Assembly (NCBI GenBank): GCA_021798635.1
Contig: JAJZGH010000016.1
Span: 1 to 30,431 of the forward strand
Source of the DNA: Planctomycetota bacterium
GTDB taxonomy: Bacteria; Planctomycetota; Phycisphaerae; WQYP01
Length of the DNA stretch: 30,431 bases
Direction of reading: 5' to 3'
The translations under genes and the position numbers were made by a program. Below, piece after piece: positions 8,753-16,800 of the stretch; the first letter of the stretch is position 1, and each line of letters starts with the position of its first letter. The notes under the pieces were generated by a model. That model was not told where the DNA came from. It was given only the letters and a program-made list of their open reading frames with translations, and did no database searches.

Positions 8753-9584
8753 TCTGCGCCCCCTCTTCCGATGATGCGGCATCGGTCACGGCAAGTTCAG
8801 GTTGATCCAAAACAATGCTGCGTATCTCCAGAAAGGCATATTCTTTCTGATCGGTTACTAATTCGCGCTGCCCCAATCCAAAGGATAGCTCTCCCGCGGT
8901 AGTCCAATCGGTTTTACGCGCCATGCGTATGGCGGAATCGGTGCTTTTCTCCGAACCCGGGTAGCGCACGGGTATAAGCCCGAATTTCGTGCCGCCGTTG
9001 AGCCAGGTGAAATTTGCGGAAATCCAAACCAGGTCCCGCAAGTCTGCGGGCGCTTCAATTTGAATTTCTCTAATATTGCTTAGCGGAATCCAATAATATT
9101 TCCCATCCACCATGGCTTCCATGACCGGGCCAAGCCGCGGATCAGCGTCGGCAAGCCAGGCAAACGGTTCGTTGTTAATTTTGCCGCTTATCGCGGGTGC
9201 CGCATCAAATGCCTGCTCTCGCAGAGTCGCAGAATCCGCCAAGCGACCCGCAGCAGCGAATTCATTGGCTTGAATCAGTTGCCCCAGCCATTCCGGCGGC
9301 TGGCCTAAAACCATAGGCGTGGTTCCACCTGCGAAAATATCCGTCCGCAGAGCCTCGCACTGCAACGCCACGCGGCAGACCTGGGCCATTAACAAATTCA
9401 GCGGATCCAGTTCTGCGGCAACATTTAATTGCGTCAGAGCCCGATCCCATTGGCCAAGAATAGCCAGCAATTGGAATAACAGGACGCGAAGTTTCGCATC
9501 CGCCGGCTTTTTGCGAACATCCGCTTGCACCGCAGCCAGTGCGTCGTCCAGATTTCCGCCGCGGATCAGCTCTTCAGCAGTCAT
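8745..9584 (-). CDS. tagJ: T6SS accessory protein TagJ (ImpE/SciE family)
   Basis: ImpE/TagJ proteins are cytoplasmic accessory T6SS factors; in Pseudomonas aeruginosa the homologue binds the sheath protein TssB and is linked to ClpV-dependent recycling. The predicted protein has 279 residues from the ATG at 9584. Residues 1-80 look like TPR-type helical pairs (NLDDALAAVQADVRKKPADA, then GQWDRALTQLNVAAELDPLN). The C-terminal half carries the family core around FAWLADADPRLGPVMEAMVD (141-160), GKYYWIPLSNI (161-171) and GLIPVRYPGSE (202-212). The frame remains open to 9869, but a GGAGA stands just upstream of the 9584 start, the extension lacks TPR or ImpE character, and a transcription terminator lies inside it. 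An in-frame ATG at 9674 is a weaker alternative without a clear ribosome binding site. Confidence 0.9.
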   Translation of the reverse strand: MTAEELIRGGNLDDALAAVQADVRKKPADAKLRVLLFQLLAILGQWDRALTQLNVAAELDPLNLLMAQVCRVALQCEALRTDIFAGGTTPMVLGQPPEWLGQLIQANEFAAAGRLADSATLREQAFDAAPAISGKINNEPFAWLADADPRLGPVMEAMVDGKYYWIPLSNIREIQIEAPADLRDLVWISANFTWLNGGTKFGLIPVRYPGSEKSTDSAIRMARKTDWTTAGELSFGLGQRELVTDQKEYAFLEIRSIVLDQPELAVTDAASSEEGAQNG

Positions 9585-9693
9585 AGATTTGGTCTCCAAG
9601 TTCTCGTGCTCTGCCGTAGATACGTCGCCATCGCCTGCCGGAATTGCTTCCCCAGGCGTCCGTGCCTCGTCCATTGGTTCATCGTTGACTATG

Positions 9694-9713
9694 GGCAGTC
9701 TGTTACAACTGCC
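9694..9713. promoter_or_regulatory. Dyad GGCAGT-N8-ACTGCC upstream of tagJ
   Basis: A perfect 6-base inverted repeat with an 8-base spacer lies between the hcp terminator and the tagJ start, in the 328-base stretch 9585-9912. It could be an operator for a promoter restarting transcription after the terminator, or a small RNA hairpin. No convincing -35/-10 pair is seen next to it. A repeat this short can occur by chance. Confidence 0.25.
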
Positions 9714-9787
9714 GCCAACCGATGCCTGCAGGCGTTTCGCTCCGGAAATAAGGCCATGATGAAGATCACAGCCAAACGCCAGACCTA

Positions 9788-9841
9788 GGAAAATAAAATC
9801 CGAAGATGCCGACGGCATGGAACGCGCATCGGCATCTTCGG
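9788..9841 (-). terminator. Rho-independent terminator after hcp
   Basis: Arms at 9800-9812 and 9829-9841 form a perfect 13-bp GC-containing stem around a 16-base loop. Read on the minus strand, the stem is followed by ATTTTATTTT, a T-rich tract. It sits 71 bases after the hcp stop and about 200 bases before the tagJ start. It should end or attenuate transcripts carrying hcp, keeping Hcp mRNA abundant relative to the baseplate genes, or protecting the 3' end of the hcp message. Confidence 0.75.
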
Positions 9842-9912
9842 AAGGCTCGATTGCAATCGTCCCGTGCATTGATGGGCATTTGCAAGAGGCGCATTTCCTG
9901 ATTCAGGCGGCA

Positions 9913-10407
9913 TCAGGCCTTCGCATTTTTGAGGCGGTCCCAGCCGGTATTGCCGGCTTTGGACGTCGAACCGTCGGACTTCTGAGCGTAATATTCCATT
10001 TCAACTTTTCCGAATTCAAAGCTGACGGTTTCGCGCGGTGTGTCATCGCCGCCGGTGACGCCAGTCATTTGATACGACGACACCATACACTCGTGGAACT
10101 TCAAAATCTCAAATGGTTTCGGGCCGGAGGAACCAGTTGATTTGCGGAAGGTCACAGTGGCACTTTTCAGATGGCTGCCGTCACAACTGGCCAGCATCAA
10201 ATTCGGGCTGGCTTTATCAACGGCTTTCACGATGGTGAACGCCCCGATATTGGCTTTGCCGCTGCTGATTCCGCCAGACTGGCTGCCGACTGTCGCGGTG
10301 TTGCTTACTCCCCATGAAAAAGATTCAATTTCAATTTGTTTTTCCATTCCCTTGGAAGTTGATTCACCATCAATTCCTTCGATTTTCAGATATGCATCAA
10401 ACGCCAT
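9913..10407 (-). CDS. hcp: T6SS inner-tube protein Hcp (TssD)
   Basis: Hcp hexamers stack into the tube that is propelled out of the cell and can also carry effectors in its lumen. The 164 residues match a normal single-domain Hcp. Signature parts are the start MAFDAYLKIEGIDGES, IEIESFSWGVSN (26-37), FTIVKAVDKASPNLMLA (57-73) and the C-terminal FEFGKVEMEYYAQKSDG. No extra effector domain is fused. A strong AAAGGAG precedes the ATG, in keeping with high expression. It lies 122 bases after tssC, with a hairpin between, and is followed by an intrinsic terminator, so it sits at the end of a sub-operon with tssB and tssC. Confidence 0.96.
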   Translation of the reverse strand: MAFDAYLKIEGIDGESTSKGMEKQIEIESFSWGVSNTATVGSQSGGISSGKANIGAFTIVKAVDKASPNLMLASCDGSHLKSATVTFRKSTGSSGPKPFEILKFHECMVSSYQMTGVTGGDDTPRETVSFEFGKVEMEYYAQKSDGSTSKAGNTGWDRLKNAKA

Positions 10408-10472
10408 GGTTAAGCTCCTTTCAAAAAAGCTTTATAGCAACACGGCGTCATTGGACTAGCTGGCAGCTTGCA

Positions 10473-10493
10473 GTTCTGACAACGTATCAGAAC
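10473..10493. repeat. 7-bp inverted repeat between tssC and hcp
   Basis: GTTCTGA and TCAGAAC flank the 7-base spacer CAACGTA in the 122-base tssC-hcp gap. No T tract follows on the minus strand, so it is unlikely to be a full terminator. It may form an mRNA hairpin that sets the hcp 5' end or its stability, or be a protein-binding dyad. A TATAAA nearer hcp lacks a good -35. Confidence 0.4.
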
Positions 10494-10529
10494 ATGCCTG
10501 TCCAACAGACGCTCATGCAGTAACCAACC

Positions 10530-12032
10530 TTAGCCGCCGCTCTTGACCGACGGCAGTTTGCTGACCAATCGCAAGGAAACGGTCAGACCTTCCAACTGAT
10601 AGTGCGGCCTCAGGAAGAACTTAGATCGGTAATAACCTGGATTACCTTCCACTTCCTCAATGGTGACTTCTGCGGCCGCCAGCGGATGTGAAGCTTTATA
10701 TTCTTCACTGGATGTCGCGGGCGACGCATCCACATATTGCATAATCCATTCATTGAGCCAGCGCTGCATATCCGAGCGTTCCTTAAATGATCCGATCTTG
10801 TCACGGACCATGCACTTAAGGAAATGCGCAAAACGGCATGTGGCAAAAAGATACGGCAGGCGGGCGGCAAGATTGGCATTGGCTGTGGCGTCCGCATCGG
10901 CATATTTTTCCGGTTCCTGCAAGGATTGTGCACCGACAAACACAGCATAATCCGTATTTTTCCAATGGGACAGCGGCATTAGCCCGTTTTTAGCCAGCTC
11001 GGCCTCGCGGCGATCGGTAATGGCGATTTCCGTCGGGCACTTCATATCCACGCCGCCATCATCGGTGGGGAAGGTGTGGCACGGCAGGCCTTCAACCATC
11101 CCGCCAGACTCTACGCCGCGGATACGGGAGCACCATCCATAAAGTTTAAATGCCCGATTAATATTAACACCCATGGCGAAGGCGGCGTTGGACCATGTGT
11201 ATTTATTATGATCAGCCTTGCCCGTATCTTCCTCGTAGGCAAATTCTTCCACGGGATTGGTTTTGGAACCATAAGGAATGCGAGAAAGAAACCGCGGCAT
11301 GGTCAATCCGATATACCGGGCATCATCCGATTTTCGCAGGGACCTCCATGGCGCGTAATCCGGGGTCTGGAAAATCTTAGTCAGATCACGGGCATCGCCA
11401 ACTTGTTGCCAGGAATCCATATTCATCAAGCTGGGCGCGGTACCGGAAATAAACGGAGCGTGCGCCGCCGCTGCAATCTGGGCCATTCCCGCCAGAATTT
11501 CAACATCGGGCGGAGAGTGATCAAAATAGTAATCACCAAGCAGACAGCCATAGGGTTCCCCGCCGGGGCTGCCGAATTCATCTTCATAAAGCTTTTTGAA
11601 AAGCGGGCTTTGATCCCATGCGGTGCCCTTGAATTTTTTAATGGTTTTTCCCACATCTTTTTTGGAGATATTCATGACCCGGATTTTCAGGGTCTCGTCG
11701 GTTTCCGTGTTATTCACCAGGTGATGCAGTCCGCGCCACGTCCCCTCAAGCGATCGAAACGCCTCATGGTGTAAAATCTCATTAACCTGTTCGGTGAGCT
11801 TGGCGTCCAACTGGGCAATGATGGCTTCAATGGAGCGCACCACATCGTCGGAAATCAGCGACGTTCCTTCCAAAGCCTGTTGGGCCAGCGTTTGCACCGC
11901 CGTCTTGATTTGCTCCGCTACGCCGTCAGTCTTAGGTTTGAACTCTTTTTTTAACAGAGAGTCGAATTCATTTAATTCGACCGCTGCCGCCGCGGGTACC
12001 GCTGCGGACTGAGCTTGTGTTGGTTCCGCCAT
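10530..12032 (-). CDS. tssC: T6SS contractile sheath large subunit TssC (VipB/EvpB family)
   Basis: TssC pairs with TssB to form the cytoplasmic sheath that contracts and drives the Hcp tube outwards. The 500-residue length is typical. After an Ala-rich N-terminus the family hallmarks appear: FRSLEGTWRGLHHLVNNTET (92-111), KIRVMNISKKD (116-126), YGCLLGDYYFDHSPPDVEIL (161-180) and HAPFISGTAPSLM (191-203). The C-terminal part with AEVTIEEVEGNPGYYRSKFF and PHYQLEGLTVSLRLVSKLP is equally conserved. An AGGAGG lies just ahead of the ATG. It begins 50 bases after tssB and is almost certainly co-transcribed with it. No frameshift or unusual insertion is visible. Confidence 0.97.
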   Translation of the reverse strand: MAEPTQAQSAAVPAAAAVELNEFDSLLKKEFKPKTDGVAEQIKTAVQTLAQQALEGTSLISDDVVRSIEAIIAQLDAKLTEQVNEILHHEAFRSLEGTWRGLHHLVNNTETDETLKIRVMNISKKDVGKTIKKFKGTAWDQSPLFKKLYEDEFGSPGGEPYGCLLGDYYFDHSPPDVEILAGMAQIAAAAHAPFISGTAPSLMNMDSWQQVGDARDLTKIFQTPDYAPWRSLRKSDDARYIGLTMPRFLSRIPYGSKTNPVEEFAYEEDTGKADHNKYTWSNAAFAMGVNINRAFKLYGWCSRIRGVESGGMVEGLPCHTFPTDDGGVDMKCPTEIAITDRREAELAKNGLMPLSHWKNTDYAVFVGAQSLQEPEKYADADATANANLAARLPYLFATCRFAHFLKCMVRDKIGSFKERSDMQRWLNEWIMQYVDASPATSSEEYKASHPLAAAEVTIEEVEGNPGYYRSKFFLRPHYQLEGLTVSLRLVSKLPSVKSGG

Positions 12033-12082
12033 TTTCTGGCCTCCTGTATGTAGGAAATATCAGAATCGTAAAGCCAATAAAA

Positions 12083-12583
12083 TCAGGACGGTTGTTTGGG
12101 TGCCGCCGCCAGAGCCTGAAGCAGTGCCGGGTCTTTCAGTGCTTTGCCCAACAATTCTTCCGCATTGGCTTTGCCATCCATGTAGGTCAGCAGATTAGCC
12201 AACTGAGTACGGGCTTCCAGCAATTTCCGAAGCGGCTCAACTTTTCGTGCCACCGCCGCAGGCGAAAAATCATCCATGCTGTCGAAGGTTAATTCAACGG
12301 GCATGTTGCCTTCGCCAGAGAGTTTGTTGGCGACCTGGAACGCCACACGTGGCTTGGCGGCTTTCATGCGTTCGTCAAAATTATCAACATCAATTTCCAG
12401 GAACTTGCGTTGGTCTACTCCGGGCAGTGCTTCAGCGGGGTTGCCCGAAAGATCGGCCATGACGCCCATGACAAAGGGAAGATTTATTTTCTTTTCTGAA
12501 CCGTAAAGTTCCAAGTCATATTCGATTTGAACACGTGGTGCGCGATTGCGAGCGATAAACTTCTGACTGCTTGCCTTAGCCAT
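12083..12583 (-). CDS. tssB: T6SS contractile sheath small subunit TssB (VipA family)
   Basis: TssB is the small sheath subunit; its helices interlock with TssC, and in several systems its N-terminal region is recognised by ClpV. The 166-residue length is normal. The hallmark is PRVQIEYDLELYGSEKKINL followed by PFVMGVMADLSG (16-47). A middle FLEIDVDNFDERM and a C-terminal LRKLLEARTQLANLLTYMDG are also standard for the family. A GGAG lies about 8 bases before the ATG. The gene follows tssA after a 133-base gap that contains two candidate sigma70-type promoters, so it may begin its own transcript tssB-tssC-hcp. Confidence 0.96.
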   Translation of the reverse strand: MAKASSQKFIARNRAPRVQIEYDLELYGSEKKINLPFVMGVMADLSGNPAEALPGVDQRKFLEIDVDNFDERMKAAKPRVAFQVANKLSGEGNMPVELTFDSMDDFSPAAVARKVEPLRKLLEARTQLANLLTYMDGKANAEELLGKALKDPALLQALAAAPKQPS

Positions 12584-12627
12584 AGGACAGCTCCATCAAA
12601 ATTGCCCGTGCGTAAAGTGCCGCACAA

Positions 12628-12682
12628 AATATATACCCCATTTATTGTTTCTCAATTTACTCGAAGGCGTAAATCAAGTCAA
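12628..12682 (-). promoter_or_regulatory. Two overlapping candidate promoters upstream of tssB
   Basis: In the AT-rich tssA-tssB gap, TTGACT (12677-12682) and TAAATT (12654-12659) are separated by 17 bases. A second pair, TTGAGA (12650-12655) and TATATT (12628-12633), is separated by 16. Both fit sigma70 spacing with 4-5 of 6 matches per box. The tssB start is at 12583, which leaves short leaders. This is by-eye matching only, and promoter consensus in this lineage is unknown. Confidence 0.4.
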
Positions 12683-12716
12683 GCCCAGCGAACAAATTGA
12701 TTTTATGAAGTCGCTT

Positions 12717-13805
12717 TTACTCCCCTTCCTTTGCCAGTCCCGCCAGCGCCTTTATCGCGGCCAAAGTATCCGGCGAAAGATCGGATATCACATCAATAAA
12801 ATTCTTATCGATCAATCGCTGCGCCCGCTTTAATAATAAGGGGACCGGGCTGGAGGGTTCAGCAGTTTCCAGGAAGCGGCAAATTTCATCGATGGCTCGA
12901 TTGCAGTCCGCCCTTGATGCAATTGAACCCGGGGAAAACCCGCCGGCTTTATGGGGCGAAGCGTGTGACAATCCCGCCGCGCCGCCTGCGGTGCCGGAGC
13001 CTGCAGGAGACGCAGCGGATTCTGCGGGAGCCTTATTTTCCGGCGAACCCATTTGATGATGCATCACGGCCTGGATGGCGCTCAGAATTTTTCGACTCCC
13101 CTGCAAATCCACCGCATGGCCGGGCGGAACGTGGGCGGTTAATGCCGCATCCATGGCATCCCATGCGGCGATGGACTCGTCAATCGCCCGAGAAATCAGG
13201 GCCAGAGAATCCGGATTTGCGGACTTAAACGCCGCGTCAATAATGCCGGCATCCTTTTTTTCTTCGCCCTCTGGAGCGGTTACTTCACCGCGGGAAATGA
13301 GAATATCCCGCAGGCATATACGGCCGATCTGCTTGGAGTCCGCCAGCACCATACTGCGGAGACGGTCCGGAAACTTCAGGATGTCACCATAAACATCCCC
13401 TTGTGGTGACATGGCGGCTATGGCGTTCACGCGGAAGGTGGGGTCATTGTTATCATCCGGATCCAGAGCCGGATACAGCGTGGGCCATAAGGATTCCACG
13501 CTTTTTTGAATCAGCACGATTCCATCACGAAAGCCCGGTGCGCCGCGCAATTTTAATTCCGCCAGGGTCAGGTAGACCATGATTCGCAAATCCCGCGTGC
13601 GGGTAAGCAACGCCTGACAACGGCGTGACATATCGCGCCAATCCGGCTCTTCCGCCGCGATCTTTACATCGCCCATTTCCCGCTCAGGCGTGCCCTGAAT
13701 CAGGCGTTCCAATTCCATGAATTCCGGGTCGTAGGATAAATCTTCTCCGCAGGGACGCTCTGCGGAAAGCGGTTGGAGCAATGGCTCAATATTCAGATCA
13801 GACAT
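12717..13805 (-). CDS. tssA: T6SS assembly protein TssA (ImpA N-terminal family)
   Basis: TssA proteins carry an ImpA_N domain and guide baseplate docking and tube/sheath polymerisation. The ImpA_N signature is clear: PLSAERPCGEDLSYDPEF (12-29), EPDWRDMSRRCQALLTRTRD (53-72), then LRIMVYLTLAELKLRGAPGF and SLWPTLYPALDPDDNNDPT. A Gly/Ala/Ser/Pro-rich linker (about 253-285) joins a short C-terminal helical part containing CNRAIDEICRFLETAEPSSP and ending in a Leu/Ala-rich helix. At 362 residues it resembles the short TssA1-like class rather than the longer forms with a VasJ-type extension. An AAAGGA precedes the ATG at 13805. It is the first T6SS gene of the run, 70 bases after the end of tpsA on the same strand. 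Confidence 0.92.
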   Translation of the reverse strand: MSDLNIEPLLQPLSAERPCGEDLSYDPEFMELERLIQGTPEREMGDVKIAAEEPDWRDMSRRCQALLTRTRDLRIMVYLTLAELKLRGAPGFRDGIVLIQKSVESLWPTLYPALDPDDNNDPTFRVNAIAAMSPQGDVYGDILKFPDRLRSMVLADSKQIGRICLRDILISRGEVTAPEGEEKKDAGIIDAAFKSANPDSLALISRAIDESIAAWDAMDAALTAHVPPGHAVDLQGSRKILSAIQAVMHHQMGSPENKAPAESAASPAGSGTAGGAAGLSHASPHKAGGFSPGSIASRADCNRAIDEICRFLETAEPSSPVPLLLKRAQRLIDKNFIDVISDLSPDTLAAIKALAGLAKEGE

Positions 13806-13829
13806 TTAATGGTCCTTTATTTTCACGGG

Positions 13830-13835
13830 AGTATA
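13830..13835 (-). promoter_or_regulatory. Possible -10 box (TATACT) upstream of tssA
   Basis: In the 70-base tpsA-tssA gap the minus strand reads TATACT about 25 bases before the tssA ATG. The best -35 at 17-base spacing (GTCGCA) is poor, and a start just downstream would leave a leader of under 20 bases. A small dyad TGATG-TAAT-CATCA lies at 13859-13872. No terminator for tpsA is visible here. Confidence 0.2.
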
Positions 13836-13875
13836 ACACCGCAAAACAAAATTGCGACTGATGTAATCATCATGA

Positions 13876-16800
13876 TCATAACTTGGATAATCGGCGACCC
13901 ATCACCGCTTCCTCAAATTGTCTTTCGGACAGGGCAGCAGGATTTAATTCAGCCAGAATCGTGCTGTGCGACAGCCGTAGTTCCACGGATGTCAGGCCAA
14001 GCCCCCGCACTTGCCGCAAAAGCGTGCGCAAGGCATTTAACGTTTGCAGGGCCTGCGTGTGGCTGGGCGTCTTTTCCAGCCAGCCCCGGAAGCCCAGGGC
14101 TGTGGCATGCGCTGCGCCAACGGTTTTGGAATAGTCATTAAATGAATTACGGAATAGCCCATGAAGTTCCATGCGCCTTGATCGATAGACCACGTTGCCC
14201 TTTTTGTCTAATTCCGGTTGATGGGTTTTCGGATTGATCACCGGTGCCAGGAACACCTGACGGTACATCGCAATAAATTCTCTGGTCTGCTGATACGGCA
14301 AGCGACTGGTGGTGACATAATAATCCAGGAGCGTGGGATGGACGATAATCATTCCATCGCTGGTGGGAATATCATTGAACACGGCTTTGCCGCCAAACAA
14401 ATTCAGGAGGTTTTCGATGGACGTGTTACGGGCGTTAATGCCCGCTTCACGCAGGATTTGCCGTTGCTCCGATGACAGCACCACGATCGAATTGAATTGC
14501 GGTGGGGGCGGGGGAATGATGGGCGCGACAGCCACCGTTACATTCGAGGTTGATGGCCCGCTGGCTTTCAGATCCAGATAATAGGTGGTTAGGCGACCAT
14601 CCGCGATGCCGGATGCCATGAGAGCGGAGGGTACTACGTTGACACCGTAATAGTGAACGCCAGGCGAATTCGGCGTGATACTGCCGGTAACTGTACCGCC
14701 CGGCCCATAGGCGAATTGGGGTGCAAAATCCGCGGCGGCTCCAACGGGGACAAGGCTGCCCGTAAAATTGAGACTATTGGCCACAATGTCCACGCCCTCC
14801 GAACCGGGCGCATTGACATGCAATCCCAGCACCCCGGAAGATATGCCCGGTACCAGTTGCGATCCGGCGGGACGCAACAGCATATCGATGGTGTTCGCTC
14901 TGACAGTTAAAGTTCCCGCCACATTCAGATCACCAATCGTCGCAACATCAGCACCGCCGGCCGCATTGGCATCAAGCGTCAAACTCGTAAGCGAGGTCCA
15001 TTTTTGATTCTGCCCCATGGTAATATTTTGTCCGGCAACAGTAACAGTCCCGGACTGAACGGTTGTAATAATGGTTGCGGCGTCGGGTACGGGATTGCTT
15101 ACACTGGTAAATGTCGGCGCATTGGGTGCCAGCGTGACGGTTTCGGAAGCGGTTATATTGCCGTTAATCGTGAGGTAGTGCTGGGGGCGAAAATCTCCGG
15201 TCGTTGTGCCCGCTCCAAGAATTGGATCCGGATTGGGTACCATGAGAGCCGAACCAGGGGATAGTGTAATACTGCCGGTGGTATTATTGATTCCGCCGTC
15301 TTCCGCGATTCCGCCCTGCGTGCTGGTAAACGTGGCTGTCCCGCCAGTATTGATTGTAACGGCACCGTCGTAAACCTGTCCCCCGACGGTATTGACTGCT
15401 CCGCCGTTGACCAGGGCCGTTCCCTGAACCGTCAGCGACGCCAGATCAGGATTCGTGCTGCTGCCACCGACAACACCATCAAATTCCACACTGCTTGCCG
15501 CTCCAGCCGACGCGGCAAACACTACGGCGTCATTGGGACTTGCGGCATCAAAAGAGCTTCCAAATTTAAAGGCCGGTCCGCTGAGGGTGATTACGGTTCC
15601 AGCCGGGTCGCTGCTCTGACCCACCGCCACCGTGCCCGCAACGGTTAAGGGATAACCAAGAGTCGTGCTCGTGAGAATATTAACCGGAACCGATGATGAC
15701 ACGCCTAGATCCAACGAACCCAGACCATTGGAGGCCCCCAGGTTAACGTTGTAGGACTGGCTAAAATCCAGCGTCAGTGCCGGTGCCGGTGCCGCGTTAC
15801 CCAGGAACACTGCAACTGCCGTCGGAGATGGATTCAAACTTGCGCCCGCTAACGTCAGGCTGGAGTTTACCCCCACAGGTGTATTATAACTCTGATTTCC
15901 GCTGGTGGTGATATTGCCGTAAAGTGTGGTTGTCCCAGAACCCTCATCCGCCAGACTTCCCAGTGTGGCTGTTGCGCCAAGATTTGCGCTGCCGCTGAAA
16001 TCCAGGACCAACGCGTCATTTGTGCCGCTGAAAGCCGCAGGCACCGATGCACTATTCAACGATGTGCCGGTCAGCGTGACGGTAGATGCATGCAGTACGA
16101 CGGTTCCATTGTAACTCTGCGCCCCGCTGGTACTGATATTTCCGTTGAGGCTATATACCCCGACGCCCGATCCCGTCAACGATCCCAACGTAGTAATCGT
16201 TCCCAGATTTTCTCCGCCGCTGAAATTTAACGTCAAGGTCTGGCCCGCGCCGCCGAATATCGCTCCGCCGGCCGGTGAGGCGTTGAGCGTGGATCCGGTG
16301 AAGGCCGCACTATTGGTAAGTGTAACCGCCTCGCCATAGACTTGGCCGCCGCTGGTAGTAATGTTGGCATTTACCGATGCGATGCCGGCAACCGTCAAAG
16401 CAGCAAGTGGCGTTGCGCCACCGACGGCAGCCCCGAAACTCGCGTTGGTAGAGTTTCCGGCAATCCCAATGTTCAGCGAATCATCGCCCGGCGTGGTGCC
16501 ATTAACCACCCCACCAAATGCCACAGTATCGCCACCTGCCAGCAACGTGTACGCGATGGCGGTGCCGGTGTCAGCCAGCGTGACATTGCCGGCGTAGGTC
16601 TGATTGCCCGCAGTGGTGACATTGCCGTGGAGCGTGTATGTTCCGATTCCCGTGCCATCCAGTGCCCCCAGTGATGTGATTGCTCCTAAGCTGGCGCTGC
16701 TGCTGAAGTTCAAGATCAAGCTGGCGCCTGACCCGGCAAACACCGCTGGAGAGCTTGCGGCATTTAAAGTTGTTCCGGTCAACGTGATCGATGCAGTGCT

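Noticed and set aside
9585..9869. N-terminal extension of TagJ to the ATG at 9869
   Set aside because: The extra 95 residues lack TPR or ImpE features, overlap the hcp terminator, and the inner ATG has a good GGAGA.
9913..10407. Hcp as an evolved Hcp with a fused effector
   Set aside because: It stops at 164 residues, the size of a plain Hcp domain.
13879..14496. TpsA C-terminus as a CdiA-type toxin with a following immunity gene
   Set aside because: No VENN-like boundary motif is seen, and the next gene is tssA, not a small immunity-type gene.
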